56,415 bases of DNA from an uncultured Planctomycetota bacterium (lineage in GTDB: Bacteria; Planctomycetota; Phycisphaerae; SM23-33): contig CAITIS010000056.1 in assembly GCA_903892515.1 (NCBI GenBank), positions 1 to 56,415 of the forward strand. Reading direction: 5' to 3'. The notes under the pieces are model-generated. The model did not search any database. It was not told where the DNA came from and was given only the letters and a program-made list of their open reading frames with translations. The translations under genes and the position numbers were made by a program. This document shows positions 8,622-16,865 of the stretch, in pieces; positions within the stretch are counted from its first letter, which is position 1, and every line of letters starts with the position of its first letter.

Positions 8622-9832
8622 CAGGAGATCACCTCGTTTGGCTGGACCTTCATCGCCCGCCAGATGCCCAGTAGGCTGGCCAGGACAGAGATGGCCAGCA
8701 CGATGCCTGCCAGCAGCCAGAGGTCCTCGTTCACGATCAGCACCCGTCGCGGAAAGACCGGGAATACCCATTGACCGGCCAGGTAGGCGATGCCGTATCC
8801 GATAGCTCCCAGCAGCACCGCCTGCTGGAGAATCAGGTTGATGACGACCATGTTCCGGGCGCCCATGAGCTTCAGCACGGCGATGTCGTGAATCTTGTCC
8901 AGCGTCAGCGTGTACAGGATCAGGGCCATGATGATGGCCGAGACGATGATGAGCAGCCCGCGGAACAGGCCCAGTTGCCGCCGACTCTTGTCCACCATGC
9001 CGCCGACCAGCAATTGGCGCTGGGCATCGGCGGTGTAGACGGAGACATCCGGCCAGGACGCGATGGCGGCTGCCACGTGTGCTAGGTCGGCGCCAGGCAT
9101 GATCTTCACCACGACGGCGCTGACCGGCGGCGGACCCAGGGCGGGGATGCCTGACGACGGCCCGACCGCCCGATTGAGAATCTCCGGCTGGACCCGGCCT
9201 GGGTCAAACTCAGAGGCGCGGGTCTTGCGGGCCTCCCGCTCCAGGCGCACCGCCTCGCCGGATTGATCGTATTGGATGGCCTGCGAATCGGCCAGGGTGA
9301 CAAAGACCATCGAGTCGCCGGCTGTGGAGGCCATGTTGCGCGTGATGCCCACGACCGTGTATGTGTCCTTGCCCAGCGCCATGCGGGTGCCAAGGCTCAG
9401 GCCCAGCGACTTGTCGGCGATCATTTCGTAGTGGGCCTGTGCCAGCCGCCGGCCGGCGATGAGCGGCAGCCACTCGCCCTTGTCCTGCGGCCACGAAAGC
9501 CCCTGGACGGTCATCCGCAGCGGCCGTCCCGCTTGCTCCCGCTGGATCGTGTGCGACACAAAATCGTCGGACGATGCCACTTCCGGCACTGCGCGGACAC
9601 GGTCCTCCGTATTGGCGGGAATCCGCGATATCTCCGCAAACGGGCCGCGCGTGTTCTTCTGGACCACCCACAGGTCGGCGTTGATTCGGTTTACCAGCAG
9701 CGTCGCGTCATCCACCAGGCCGCGATAGATGCCGCCCATGCCCATGACCAGCATGAGCAGCAAGCCGATGCCGATCGCCGTTAGCGCAAATCGGCCGAAG
9801 TTGTGCCGAATGTCCTTGAGCGCCAGGTTCAT
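8621..9832 (-). CDS. ABC transporter permease (FtsX/MacB/DevC family)
   Basis: 403-residue permease with one N-terminal membrane helix (about residues 15-35), a large periplasmic domain, and three C-terminal helices (about residues 285-305, 325-350 and 365-390), the FtsX topology. DevC-like features include the DLWVVQ block near residue 54. This family works with a periplasmic adaptor to export peptides, lipids or other amphiphiles rather than driving classical transmembrane translocation. Its ATG overlaps the adaptor stop by 4 bases and its stop overlaps the ATPase start. Confidence 0.9.
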   Translation of the reverse strand: MNLALKDIRHNFGRFALTAIGIGLLLMLVMGMGGIYRGLVDDATLLVNRINADLWVVQKNTRGPFAEISRIPANTEDRVRAVPEVASSDDFVSHTIQREQAGRPLRMTVQGLSWPQDKGEWLPLIAGRRLAQAHYEMIADKSLGLSLGTRMALGKDTYTVVGITRNMASTAGDSMVFVTLADSQAIQYDQSGEAVRLEREARKTRASEFDPGRVQPEILNRAVGPSSGIPALGPPPVSAVVVKIMPGADLAHVAAAIASWPDVSVYTADAQRQLLVGGMVDKSRRQLGLFRGLLIIVSAIIMALILYTLTLDKIHDIAVLKLMGARNMVVINLILQQAVLLGAIGYGIAYLAGQWVFPVFPRRVLIVNEDLWLLAGIVLAISVLASLLGIWRAMKVQPNEVIS

Positions 9833-10998
9833 CGCTGGATAGCCCGCCCGTCGGTGAGCTTGCTGTTGTCGCCGTCGCCGGCGGTGATGACCACTTGGCC
9901 TATCTTCAGACCGCCAGTGACCTCGACAGTCTCTCGCCCCTTCAGGCCCAGACCGATCTCCTGATACCTGGCCTTGCCGCCGTCATCGACCAGTACGCCC
10001 GGCTTGCCGTTCCGCCAGAGCAGCAATCGCTGGGGCACGCTGGGCACGTCCGCTTTCTGGCCCGTCTGGATGTACACCTCTGCGCGCTGGCCCACCGACC
10101 AGTTGCTCGGCAGATCCTTGACGCGGACATCCACCAGAAACTCCCGTGTTTCGCGATCGGTCTGTTTGGCCAGGCGGGCGACTTCACCCGAGTAGGATTT
10201 CTCGGCGTCTGAACGGAACACGATGCGGACCGGCTGGCCGACCGCCAGCGTGCCGGAAGCGGACTCATCCACCCAGGCCGATACCCACATCTCCTTGAGG
10301 CACACCACGTCCATGATGGCCGTGCCCGGCACCACGATGTCGCCGACCTCCCGATAGCGATAGGTCACCAACCCCTCGTCCACCGGGCAGAAGATCTTCG
10401 CATCCGCCAGCCGCGCCTGTTGGTATTGCAGCGTCCGCTCAGCCGTCACCACCTGGTGTTCGGCCTCGACCTTGGCGGCCTGGCTGCTACCGAGACCGGC
10501 TTGGGCCACGTCCAAGCCTTCCCTGGCCTTGTCCACCTCTTCTTGCGTGGCCGCTCCCTGACCACGCACCTGGGCGGTGCGGTCGTAGTCCAGCTTGGCC
10601 TTGGTGAGGACCGCCTGAGCCCGTATTATCTCGGACTCGGCCCGTGCGAGAGACGCCTTGGTGGCCTCCAGGGTCGCCGAGGCCATCTCGACCTGCTGGC
10701 GCAGGTCACTGTCGTCCAACGTCGCCAGGAGCTTATCCTTTGAAACCGGGTCGTTCTGGTCAGCGCCCAGGGCGGCGATTCTTCCGGTGATCTTGGAGCT
10801 GACGGTGATCTTGGTGCGGGCGTCCAGCGTGCCGGTGCCCATCACCTCCGCCCGAACCGTGTCAGCCTTTACGGCGAACGTCTTCACCGGAATCGGCCGG
10901 AAGCGAAGGTAGTATGCGAGTGCGCCGATGACGACCAGGACGATCACCAACTTCCATGTGATCCTGAATACGCGGGCAGCAATCTTTCTCTGCGCCAT
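9829..10998 (-). CDS. Periplasmic adaptor of an ABC exporter (MacA/DevB-like)
   Basis: 389-residue HlyD-family protein. An N-terminal anchor (residues about 14-30) is followed by a lipoyl half with GRIAALG near residue 73, a coiled-coil hairpin rich in Ala/Lys/Glu (about 95-205), the second lipoyl half (CPVDEGLV near 217) and a beta-barrel domain. It would link the FtsX-type permease to an outer-membrane channel; no TolC-like gene is present here. The gap to the upstream permease gene is 10 bases and the stop overlaps the next start. Confidence 0.9.
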   Translation of the reverse strand: MAQRKIAARVFRITWKLVIVLVVIGALAYYLRFRPIPVKTFAVKADTVRAEVMGTGTLDARTKITVSSKITGRIAALGADQNDPVSKDKLLATLDDSDLRQQVEMASATLEATKASLARAESEIIRAQAVLTKAKLDYDRTAQVRGQGAATQEEVDKAREGLDVAQAGLGSSQAAKVEAEHQVVTAERTLQYQQARLADAKIFCPVDEGLVTYRYREVGDIVVPGTAIMDVVCLKEMWVSAWVDESASGTLAVGQPVRIVFRSDAEKSYSGEVARLAKQTDRETREFLVDVRVKDLPSNWSVGQRAEVYIQTGQKADVPSVPQRLLLWRNGKPGVLVDDGGKARYQEIGLGLKGRETVEVTGGLKIGQVVITAGDGDNSKLTDGRAIQR

Positions 10999-11008
10999 TG
11001 ATGCGACC

Positions 11009-12103
11009 TCACATGATGATATTGAACAAGTAGCCCACGATCAGGATGCCGATGGCTACCACGCCGAAGAACACCAGCACCAGCTTCACGGTGAGCACCT
11101 TGCGGAGAATGATGGCCTCGGGAAGCGACAGCCCGATGACGGCCATCATGAACGCCAGGACCGTACCCAGAGCCGCGCCCTTGCCCAGCAGGGCCTGCAC
11201 CACTGGGATGATCCCGGCGGCGTTGGAGTACATCGGCACGCCCAGCAGCACGGCCAGCGGCACCGCCCACCACGCGCCTTTGCCCATAAACGAGGCCAGG
11301 AAGCCCTCGGGCACGTAGCCGTGAATGCCCGCGCCGACAGCGATGCCCAGCATCACAAACAGCCACACGCGGCCGACGATGTCGCGGACGGCATCCAGGC
11401 CAAAACGAATCCGCCCGGCCCAGGTGGGCTTGTCTTCTTCGGCAGTCGCGCCCACGTGCGTCTGGTACACCCATGGCTCGACCCATTTCTCCAACTTCAG
11501 CCGGCCGATGACCCAGCCTGCAATGATGGCGATGAATAGGCCGGTGCCGGCGTACAGGGCCGCCACCTTCCAGCCAAACAGGCCAAAGAGCAGCACCAGG
11601 GCGATCTCGTTGATCATTGGCGCGGCGATGAGGAAGGAGAAGGTCACACCCAGCGGCACGCCCGCCGTCACGAAGCCAATGAACAGCGGTACGGCCGAGC
11701 AGGAACAGAACGGCGTCACCACGCCCAGCATTGCCGCCAGCACGTTGCCCACCGACTCGCGCCGGCCCGAGAGAATTCGCCGCGTGCGTTCGGGCGTGAA
11801 GAAGGATCGAACGACGCCGACGCCAAAGACGACCAGCGCCAGCAGCATCAGCACCTTTGGCGTCTCGAAGACAAAGAACTCCACAGCCGAACTGAGATGC
11901 TTACCTCTCTCCAGGTGCAGCAGGGAGTAGGTCACCCACTTGGCCACAGGATCGAGGCTGACGTAGATGCCATACCATGCCGCCAGAGCCAGGATGCCCA
12001 GCAGCAAGTATCTGCCGAGGCTTGGCCTGGGTTTCGGCAAGTCTTTCGGTTTCTCGCCCGCCGCAGTGTTGCAGCCACAGTTGGATTGCTCGGTTTGATT
12101 CAT
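11009..12103 (-). CDS. Permease of the ArsP/DUF318 (SO_0444-like) family
   Basis: 364-residue polytopic membrane protein with about eight or more hydrophobic helices. The diagnostic Cys motif is FCSCSAVPLF near residue 127, and a CGC motif lies in the cytoplasmic N-terminus (residues about 9-11). Characterised relatives export organoarsenicals (ArsP) or are linked to copper/zinc tolerance; the substrate here is inferred only. It lies one base after ccdA and ten bases before the ABC adaptor, within the arsR operon. Genes for this family often sit next to a small thioredoxin, as here. Confidence 0.9.
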   Translation of the reverse strand: MNQTEQSNCGCNTAAGEKPKDLPKPRPSLGRYLLLGILALAAWYGIYVSLDPVAKWVTYSLLHLERGKHLSSAVEFFVFETPKVLMLLALVVFGVGVVRSFFTPERTRRILSGRRESVGNVLAAMLGVVTPFCSCSAVPLFIGFVTAGVPLGVTFSFLIAAPMINEIALVLLFGLFGWKVAALYAGTGLFIAIIAGWVIGRLKLEKWVEPWVYQTHVGATAEEDKPTWAGRIRFGLDAVRDIVGRVWLFVMLGIAVGAGIHGYVPEGFLASFMGKGAWWAVPLAVLLGVPMYSNAAGIIPVVQALLGKGAALGTVLAFMMAVIGLSLPEAIILRKVLTVKLVLVFFGVVAIGILIVGYLFNIIM

Positions 12104-12104
12104 A

Positions 12105-12803
12105 TCACTTCGCCACGTAGATCAGGTACACGCCGCCGGCCAGGACCAGCAGGCCGCAGATCTTCTTGAGGATGACCGCGCCCTTGGACTTCTCATTCCA
12201 GTTGAGATACTTCTGCACCATCCCGGTGCTCGTGCCGGCCAGGACGATGACCGAGCAGTGGCCCAGACCGTACACCGCCAGCAGCAGCACACCGTAGGCC
12301 ATGCTGGTGGAGGCCAGCTTGAACGTCACGCCCAGCATCGGAGCCATATACGCGAAGGTACACGGCCCCAGCGCGATACCGAACACCAGCCCCAGGATGA
12401 ACGCCGCCAGCGGGCCTTTGCGCTTCATGCCCACCTGGCCAGGGCCTGAAAACGGCAGCGGGATCACGTCCAGCAGGACCAGGCCAACCACGAAGAAGAT
12501 GCCGGCCACCACGTAGTTGCCGTATCGGCCTATGTCGCCCAGCATCCTGCCGGCAGCGGCCGTGATGGCGCCGATGGCGGCAATGGTGATCAGGATGCCC
12601 ACGGCAAACAGCGTCGAGATCAGGAAGGCCCGCCGCGTGGACATCTTGCCCTGCTGGTCGATGAAGCCGACGATCAAGGGGATGCTCGACAGGTGGCAGG
12701 GGCTGAGTATGACGCTGAGGATGCCCCAGAGGAAGGCCGCCGCCAGGGCGATGGCCGGCGCGCCTTCCACGGCGTGGTTCAGATTCGTGAAGAGCTGCTC
12801 CAT
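12105..12803 (-). CDS. CcdA/DsbD-like thiol-disulfide membrane transporter
   Basis: 232-residue, six-helix membrane protein of the CcdA family, which passes electrons from cytoplasmic thioredoxin to the periplasm. The two expected redox Cys are visible: LSPCHLSSIP in helix 1 and GPCTFAYMAP in helix 4. The start codon directly abuts the stop of the SurA/thioredoxin fusion (TAGATG). With two secreted or anchored thioredoxin-fold proteins just upstream, it probably keeps their CxxC motifs reduced. Confidence 0.92.
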   Translation of the reverse strand: MEQLFTNLNHAVEGAPAIALAAAFLWGILSVILSPCHLSSIPLIVGFIDQQGKMSTRRAFLISTLFAVGILITIAAIGAITAAAGRMLGDIGRYGNYVVAGIFFVVGLVLLDVIPLPFSGPGQVGMKRKGPLAAFILGLVFGIALGPCTFAYMAPMLGVTFKLASTSMAYGVLLLAVYGLGHCSVIVLAGTSTGMVQKYLNWNEKSKGAVILKKICGLLVLAGGVYLIYVAK

Positions 12804-13751
12804 CTACTTCACTCCCAGTTTGTTCATTTGCTTTTCGAGCTCCGTTTGCGGGTAGAAGCCCACGTGGCGGAAGACCTCATTGCCATCCTTGTCGAAGAAC
12901 ACCTGCACCGGGATGGACTCGACACCGTAACGAGCGGCCAGAATCTGTTCCTGCACGACAGAGACAAACAGGACATTCGCCTGGCCCTCGTACTTCGTCT
13001 TGAGCGTTTCCAGGATGGGCGCCAGCATGTCGCATGGCCGGCAGCCCTTAGAGCCGAAATCCACCAGCGACGGCTTGCCGGTCAGCCTGGCCTTGTCCAC
13101 CACGTTGTCTTGCGCCAGGATCGCCTGATCGCGCGTCCATTTCGCCGAGACATCGATGGGCATCCGCTGGCCGAGCGTCGCGATGTGCTTGGTCACCGCT
13201 TCCTGCTGCTTCTCCTTCATGAGGTACGGCTCGATCTGCGAACGGACCTGCTCAAACTTGGCGCCGCCGCACATGTCCTGGTTGTTCTTGTAGAAGTCGG
13301 CGATCTCCTGGTCCGTGACCTTCACGTCGCCGACCACGCCGGCCAGATAGCCCTTGATCAGCTCTTCGTCAGACTTGCCGGATACATCTTTGCCGGCCTT
13401 GGCGGCTTCCGCCTTGGCTGCCTGGAGCAAGAGCTTTTGTGTCGCGATCTGCTCCAGCAGGAAGAACTGGTTCTTCTTGAGCTGGCCCTGCACCTCCGGC
13501 GGCGCCTTGGTCATCTCCTGGGCAAGGTCCTTCTCGGTCAGCGTGAGTTCGCCCGCACGCAGCAGAATGCCTTCCGGCAGGTTGGCCAGCTTGGCGTGGG
13601 TCAAAGCACCGGACACCGAGCCGGGATAAAGAATGGGCAATGGGCTTGTACTGGCCGGGGACGAGGAACTGCTGGGCGGGCCTTCGGCGGACCACGCACA
13701 GAGGGTGAAAGCTCCCACGATGGCAAGCATGACAATCGTCCCACATCTCAT
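12804..13751 (-). CDS. Secreted SurA-like N-domain / thioredoxin fusion
   Basis: 315-residue exported protein. A signal peptide covers residues about 1-22. A helical segment from about 60 to 200 resembles the chaperone N-domain of SurA/PpiC proteins, with no PPIase domain, followed by a thioredoxin domain with CRPC at 237-240 and a cis-Pro region (VESIPVQVF). The frame extends 7 codons upstream, but AGGAG lies 7 bases before the ATG used. Sequence suggests a periplasmic reductase or thiol carrier whose partner is CcdA. A chaperone-plus-thioredoxin fusion in a metal-response operon is unusual. Confidence 0.85.
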   Translation of the reverse strand: MRCGTIVMLAIVGAFTLCAWSAEGPPSSSSSPASTSPLPILYPGSVSGALTHAKLANLPEGILLRAGELTLTEKDLAQEMTKAPPEVQGQLKKNQFFLLEQIATQKLLLQAAKAEAAKAGKDVSGKSDEELIKGYLAGVVGDVKVTDQEIADFYKNNQDMCGGAKFEQVRSQIEPYLMKEKQQEAVTKHIATLGQRMPIDVSAKWTRDQAILAQDNVVDKARLTGKPSLVDFGSKGCRPCDMLAPILETLKTKYEGQANVLFVSVVQEQILAARYGVESIPVQVFFDKDGNEVFRHVGFYPQTELEKQMNKLGVK

Positions 13752-13803
13752 ATGGTTACTCCTGCCGGTCAAAGCCGGCGATTAAGGACATAGAGCAACG
13801 CGC

Positions 13804-15258
13804 TCACTTCGGCGCGCATTCGCCGATTTTGCAGGCCTTCTGTATCTGCTCGGCTGTGAGCTTGGTCTTATCGGATAGTGCCTGTTGAATGCTGATGAGC
13901 CTGCCGACCTCCAAGGGGTTTTGCTCGATCCATTTCTTCAGGTTGTCGGAGTTGACGAAGAAGCCTTGGTGGAAGCAGCCGGCGGAAGTGAACTTCCCAT
14001 CGGCTCCCTTGTGCAGGCCAAACCATGCGATGGCCGTCGGCGGGTGGAGCAAAGCCACACTGCCCCCAGCAGTCTTGACGACGATTTCGTCCCCGCTCAG
14101 GAGGTCGTGCTCGTGGACCTCGATGTCCTTGCCCGTTCGCGCAGCCACCCCGATGGCGCAGTGAGAGCAGCAGCCCCAACCGTACACGCCGTCGATCTTC
14201 ACCAAAGCGGCATCCTCAGGATACACGGCCCGGTCGCAAAACGCGCAGCGGTTGGCCAGTTCCTTATCCTGGAGCACTTTCCAGTCAACGACGTTGCCCC
14301 CGGAGGCCTGCCGTTCCTTGGCGGCAGCGTCTCGATCCGCGAAGGCCTTGATCGTCGGCCGGCCCGTCTTCTCGTCCAAGCCATACACGATGGACGCTTC
14401 CGTCAAGGCAACCGGCTTGTCCGTGGACCAGTCCGCCACCTGGGCCTTCTTCTCAAAGCCACTCTTGTCTTCGGCAAGGGACGTGTACAGGACGAAGTAG
14501 TGGTGCAGGCCGCAGAGCCTCACGTCGCCCTTGTCGGTCTTGACGATCACGGCCGTCTTGGCGTCGATGTCCCCATCGCACATGTAGCAGATAGAGTCCT
14601 TGGCGCGAGAGTCGGTCTTGGTTCCTTCCAATCGCTCGTAGGCCGGGACGCTGGCAGGCTGTGACGCGGCCGCAGGGCTGCTGCCCAAGCTCACGCCCAG
14701 CTCTTTCCACTTGGCCAGGATATCATCCTTGGAGATGAATCCCTCGTGCCGCCATCGCTCCTTGCCCGCGGCGTCGAAAAACACCTGCGTGGGGATCAGC
14801 TTGATGCCATACGGCTCGGCCGCCGGCGCGTTAGTGGTCACGTCGATGAATTCCACCTGCATCCGGCCGGCGTATTCCTTCTTCAACTCCTCCAGGATGG
14901 GCGCCATCATCTTGCAGGGAATGCACGACGTGGAGCCCAGATCGACCAGCCGGGGCAGGCCTGCAGCCGCTTGGGTCGCAACCGCCGGCGGGGCGGAATT
15001 GGCAACCGGGATGGATGCCCCGCTTTTCTTCATCACGAGAACGACGGCAACAATGGCCACCAGTGCCAGAACGATCGCGAGCTTTCCTGCCTTGCCCATA
15101 GTTGTTGAACCTTCCTTCTTCCAGATAGATCGGACCAGCAGCCACGTGCCGAATCCCACCAGCAGAAGCAGCCAGGGCGCGCTGCCGCTCGAATCGCCGC
15201 CGCCGCTACCGCCACTGCACGGACACTGCGCAAAGAGCGCCGCCAGACAGTAGGTCAT
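13804..15258 (-). CDS. Membrane-anchored thioredoxin with a Cys-rich C-terminal region
   Basis: 484 residues from the ATG at 15258, which overlaps the mini-thioredoxin stop as ATGA. Two hydrophobic helices (about 28-46 and 60-76) are followed by a thioredoxin domain with CIPC at 112-115. The remaining half holds CYMC (224-227), CAFC (338-341) and CCSHC (363-367), which could make two metal-binding knuckles; I do not recognise this region as a family. A later in-frame ATG at 15099 has AAGGAAGG about 10 bases upstream and would give a 431-residue form with one helix. Upstream codons beyond 15258 are a shadow of the next gene. Confidence 0.8.
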   Translation of the reverse strand: MTYCLAALFAQCPCSGGSGGGDSSGSAPWLLLLVGFGTWLLVRSIWKKEGSTTMGKAGKLAIVLALVAIVAVVLVMKKSGASIPVANSAPPAVATQAAAGLPRLVDLGSTSCIPCKMMAPILEELKKEYAGRMQVEFIDVTTNAPAAEPYGIKLIPTQVFFDAAGKERWRHEGFISKDDILAKWKELGVSLGSSPAAASQPASVPAYERLEGTKTDSRAKDSICYMCDGDIDAKTAVIVKTDKGDVRLCGLHHYFVLYTSLAEDKSGFEKKAQVADWSTDKPVALTEASIVYGLDEKTGRPTIKAFADRDAAAKERQASGGNVVDWKVLQDKELANRCAFCDRAVYPEDAALVKIDGVYGWGCCSHCAIGVAARTGKDIEVHEHDLLSGDEIVVKTAGGSVALLHPPTAIAWFGLHKGADGKFTSAGCFHQGFFVNSDNLKKWIEQNPLEVGRLISIQQALSDKTKLTAEQIQKACKIGECAPK

Positions 15259-15488
15259 GCCAATAGCGCCTTGATCGCCTCGGCGTCGGGCACTTTGCCC
15301 ACGACCTTGACCACGCCGTCCACGGCCAGGGCCGGCGTCATCATCACGCCGAATTTCATGATCTCGTTGATTTCCGTGACCTTCTCCAGCGTGTACTCGA
15401 TGGCCATAGCCTTGGCGGCAGCCTCGGCGTTCTCGGCGAGCTTTTTGCACTTGGCACAGCCGCTGCCCAAAACCTGAATCTTCTTCAT
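15255..15488 (-). CDS. Mini-thioredoxin (TM0996/MTH895 family)
   Basis: 77-residue thioredoxin-fold protein beginning MKKIQVLGSGCAKC, with the CAKC active site at residues 11-14 and MTPALAVDG in the cis-Pro region. Such small thioredoxins are common beside DUF318/ArsP permeases in anaerobes. The open frame extends 63 codons upstream, but that portion is the shadow of the DGC gene; GGAAAGG precedes the start used here. Confidence 0.9.
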   Translation of the reverse strand: MKKIQVLGSGCAKCKKLAENAEAAAKAMAIEYTLEKVTEINEIMKFGVMMTPALAVDGVVKVVGKVPDAEAIKALLA

Positions 15489-15520
15489 GCTCGGCACCTT
15501 TCCTCGCCCTTCCGAGCGGA

Positions 15521-15901
15521 TTACATCTTCGCCAACATGTCCTTGACCTTGGCCACGACCGCAGTCACCTGCTCGTCGGTGGCCCGGATGCCTTTCTTCT
15601 TCTCGATGCCCAGGTCGGTCACCTTCAGGCAGGCGAAGTTCGTGACGCCGGCCTTCTCGAAGACCTTCTTGGCGCACTCCATCGGGCAGCCGTCAATGAC
15701 CAGGTTTACGTCGGCGTCCTTGGCCTGCTGGATCATGCCCCCGATGCCCGCGCCCAGACCTGCCAGGCAGAACATGCTGCCCTGGCCGTCGAACATCAGT
15801 TGCCGGGCCGCCTTGTCGGCTATCTCGGCCACGTTGGCCCCGCCCGAACAGGCGTACAACAGCACGGTCTTCTTCCCACAGCCGCAGCTACATTCGCTCA
15901 T
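15521..15901 (-). CDS. DGC-domain putative zinc-binding protein
   Basis: 126-residue protein of the DGC family. The N-terminus is Cys-rich (CSCGCGKK), followed by YACSGGANV, then FCLAGLGAG and the diagnostic DGCPMECA near residue 83. Family members are predicted to bind metal through these Cys but have no settled function. The start with AAGGA 8 bases upstream is preferred over an ATG 15 codons earlier. It is the second gene of the arsR operon. Confidence 0.88.
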   Translation of the reverse strand: MSECSCGCGKKTVLLYACSGGANVAEIADKAARQLMFDGQGSMFCLAGLGAGIGGMIQQAKDADVNLVIDGCPMECAKKVFEKAGVTNFACLKVTDLGIEKKKGIRATDEQVTAVVAKVKDMLAKM

Positions 15902-15991
15902 CGTCCATTCCTTTCCGGCAGCCGGATCGGCCGCTCGCTTAGTCACTATGTGATGGCATACTCACGCATCGGAACAAAAAAAGAAAAAGGC

Positions 15992-16318
15992 TTACAGTCT
16001 GGCCAGGATCCTGGCGTTGCTCTGCATCTGTTGGCGAAGCGCCTCCGTTACGCAGGACAGGAACTTCAGGATGCACGGCGTCCGCAGCGTGTACATCATT
16101 TTCAGGCCATCCTTGCGATACTCCAGCAGTCCGGCCTTGAGCATCACGGCCAGATGCCGCGAGACGTTGGACCGCTCAGCGCCGAGATGTTCGGTGATGT
16201 CGCAGACGCACTGCTCACCGTTGCTCAAGTACTCGACGATCGCCAACCGGATCGGATGCCCCATGGCGGCGATCAGGTCGGCCTTGAGCTTGTACAGTTG
16301 TTTCTGTTCCGCGTTCAT
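15992..16318 (-). CDS. arsR: ArsR/SmtB-family metalloregulator
   Basis: 108-residue winged-helix repressor. The CVCD metal-binding motif in helix alpha-3 (residues about 37-40) is the arsenite/antimonite or Cd/Pb-type site of ArsR, and SNVSRHLAVML is the recognition helix. It is the first gene of a ten-gene run reading to 7908. The promoter at 16329-16357 puts the predicted transcript start about 4 bases before the ATG, and an inverted repeat overlaps the -10 box, so it very likely represses its own operon and is released by a thiophilic metal or metalloid. Confidence 0.93.
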   Translation of the reverse strand: MNAEQKQLYKLKADLIAAMGHPIRLAIVEYLSNGEQCVCDITEHLGAERSNVSRHLAVMLKAGLLEYRKDGLKMMYTLRTPCILKFLSCVTEALRQQMQSNARILARL

Positions 16319-16325
16319 CTCATGT

Positions 16326-16357
16326 GTGATTAAAGCATCACGCAGTAACTAAGTCAA
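16326..16357 (-). promoter_or_regulatory. Promoter and operator of the arsR operon
   Basis: Minus strand: TTGACT (16357-16352), 17-base spacer, TTTAAT (16334-16329). An inverted repeat GTGAT-N6-ATCAC (16326-16341) overlaps the -10 box and is a likely ArsR operator. The predicted transcription start near 16322 is only about 4 bases from the arsR ATG, so the message may be leaderless. Confidence 0.75.
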
Positions 16358-16489
16358 CCGCAAATCCACACCGGCATGATGTTGGCGAGTGCAGGCTTGG
16401 GAGAGCAGCCATAGCTCTTAGAAGCGTTCAGTCTTGACTCGTGCCCATCCTAAGGCCGTTATCTCGCGCCGTGCAGGTCCAGAAGGGCC

Positions 16490-16762
16490 GTGCGAACCAG
16501 ACGCATGGAGTCAAGGCGCCTTTCACGAGCTTCTACCGAATCGGCGACGCCGGCGGACATCATGGCCTTGTCGGCCAACGTGGCCGGCCCGGTGATGGTC
16601 TGGGCCAGCACGGGCTCTGCGTCCTCGGGCGGGGCAGCGCAGGACGCGATCCCGAACCTTCTGAGCTACGATTCGAGCGCATCGCAGCACGACCTTTTCC
16701 AGTCGCGGGCGGGCATTCTTGCCCAATTCCGCGCGCTGGCACGGCCAGGCTTCCGTCGGTAG
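16490..16762 (+). pseudogene. Possible orphan C-terminal tail of a secreted dockerin-type protein
   Basis: A 90-codon plus-strand frame with no ribosome site. From about 16545 it reads ADIMALSANVAGPVM and then a Ser/Ala/Gly-rich stretch, ending in LAQFRALARPGF. The style resembles the low-complexity tails after the dockerin repeats in 16866-19181 and 49392-52934 (for example VALSAPAPLMAP). No dockerin precedes it. It could be a 3' remnant or chance; antisense frames are also open. Confidence 0.3.
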
Positions 16763-16799
16763 TTAGCGGCCCAGCGGACGCGCTGGTCGCCAGACAAGA

Positions 16800-16836
16800 A
16801 AAGAGCCGGCGTCTGAAACCCAGACGTCGGCTCTTT
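16800..16836 (-). terminator. Rho-independent terminator after the LEPR-XLL gene
   Basis: A 16-base stem with one mismatch, AAAGAGCCGGCGTCTG against CAGACGTCGGCTCTTT, has a 5-base loop. It lies 30 bases past the stop at 16866. A/T runs on both sides make it usable in either direction. Confidence 0.85.
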
Positions 16837-16865
16837 CAATCCATAGGTGTTGCGACTACCGCGAT

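Noticed and set aside
8622..8771. 50-codon N-terminal extension of the ABC ATPase
   Set aside because: It is the permease 3' end read in another frame; the ATG at 8621 has a Shine-Dalgarno and the family N-terminus follows it.
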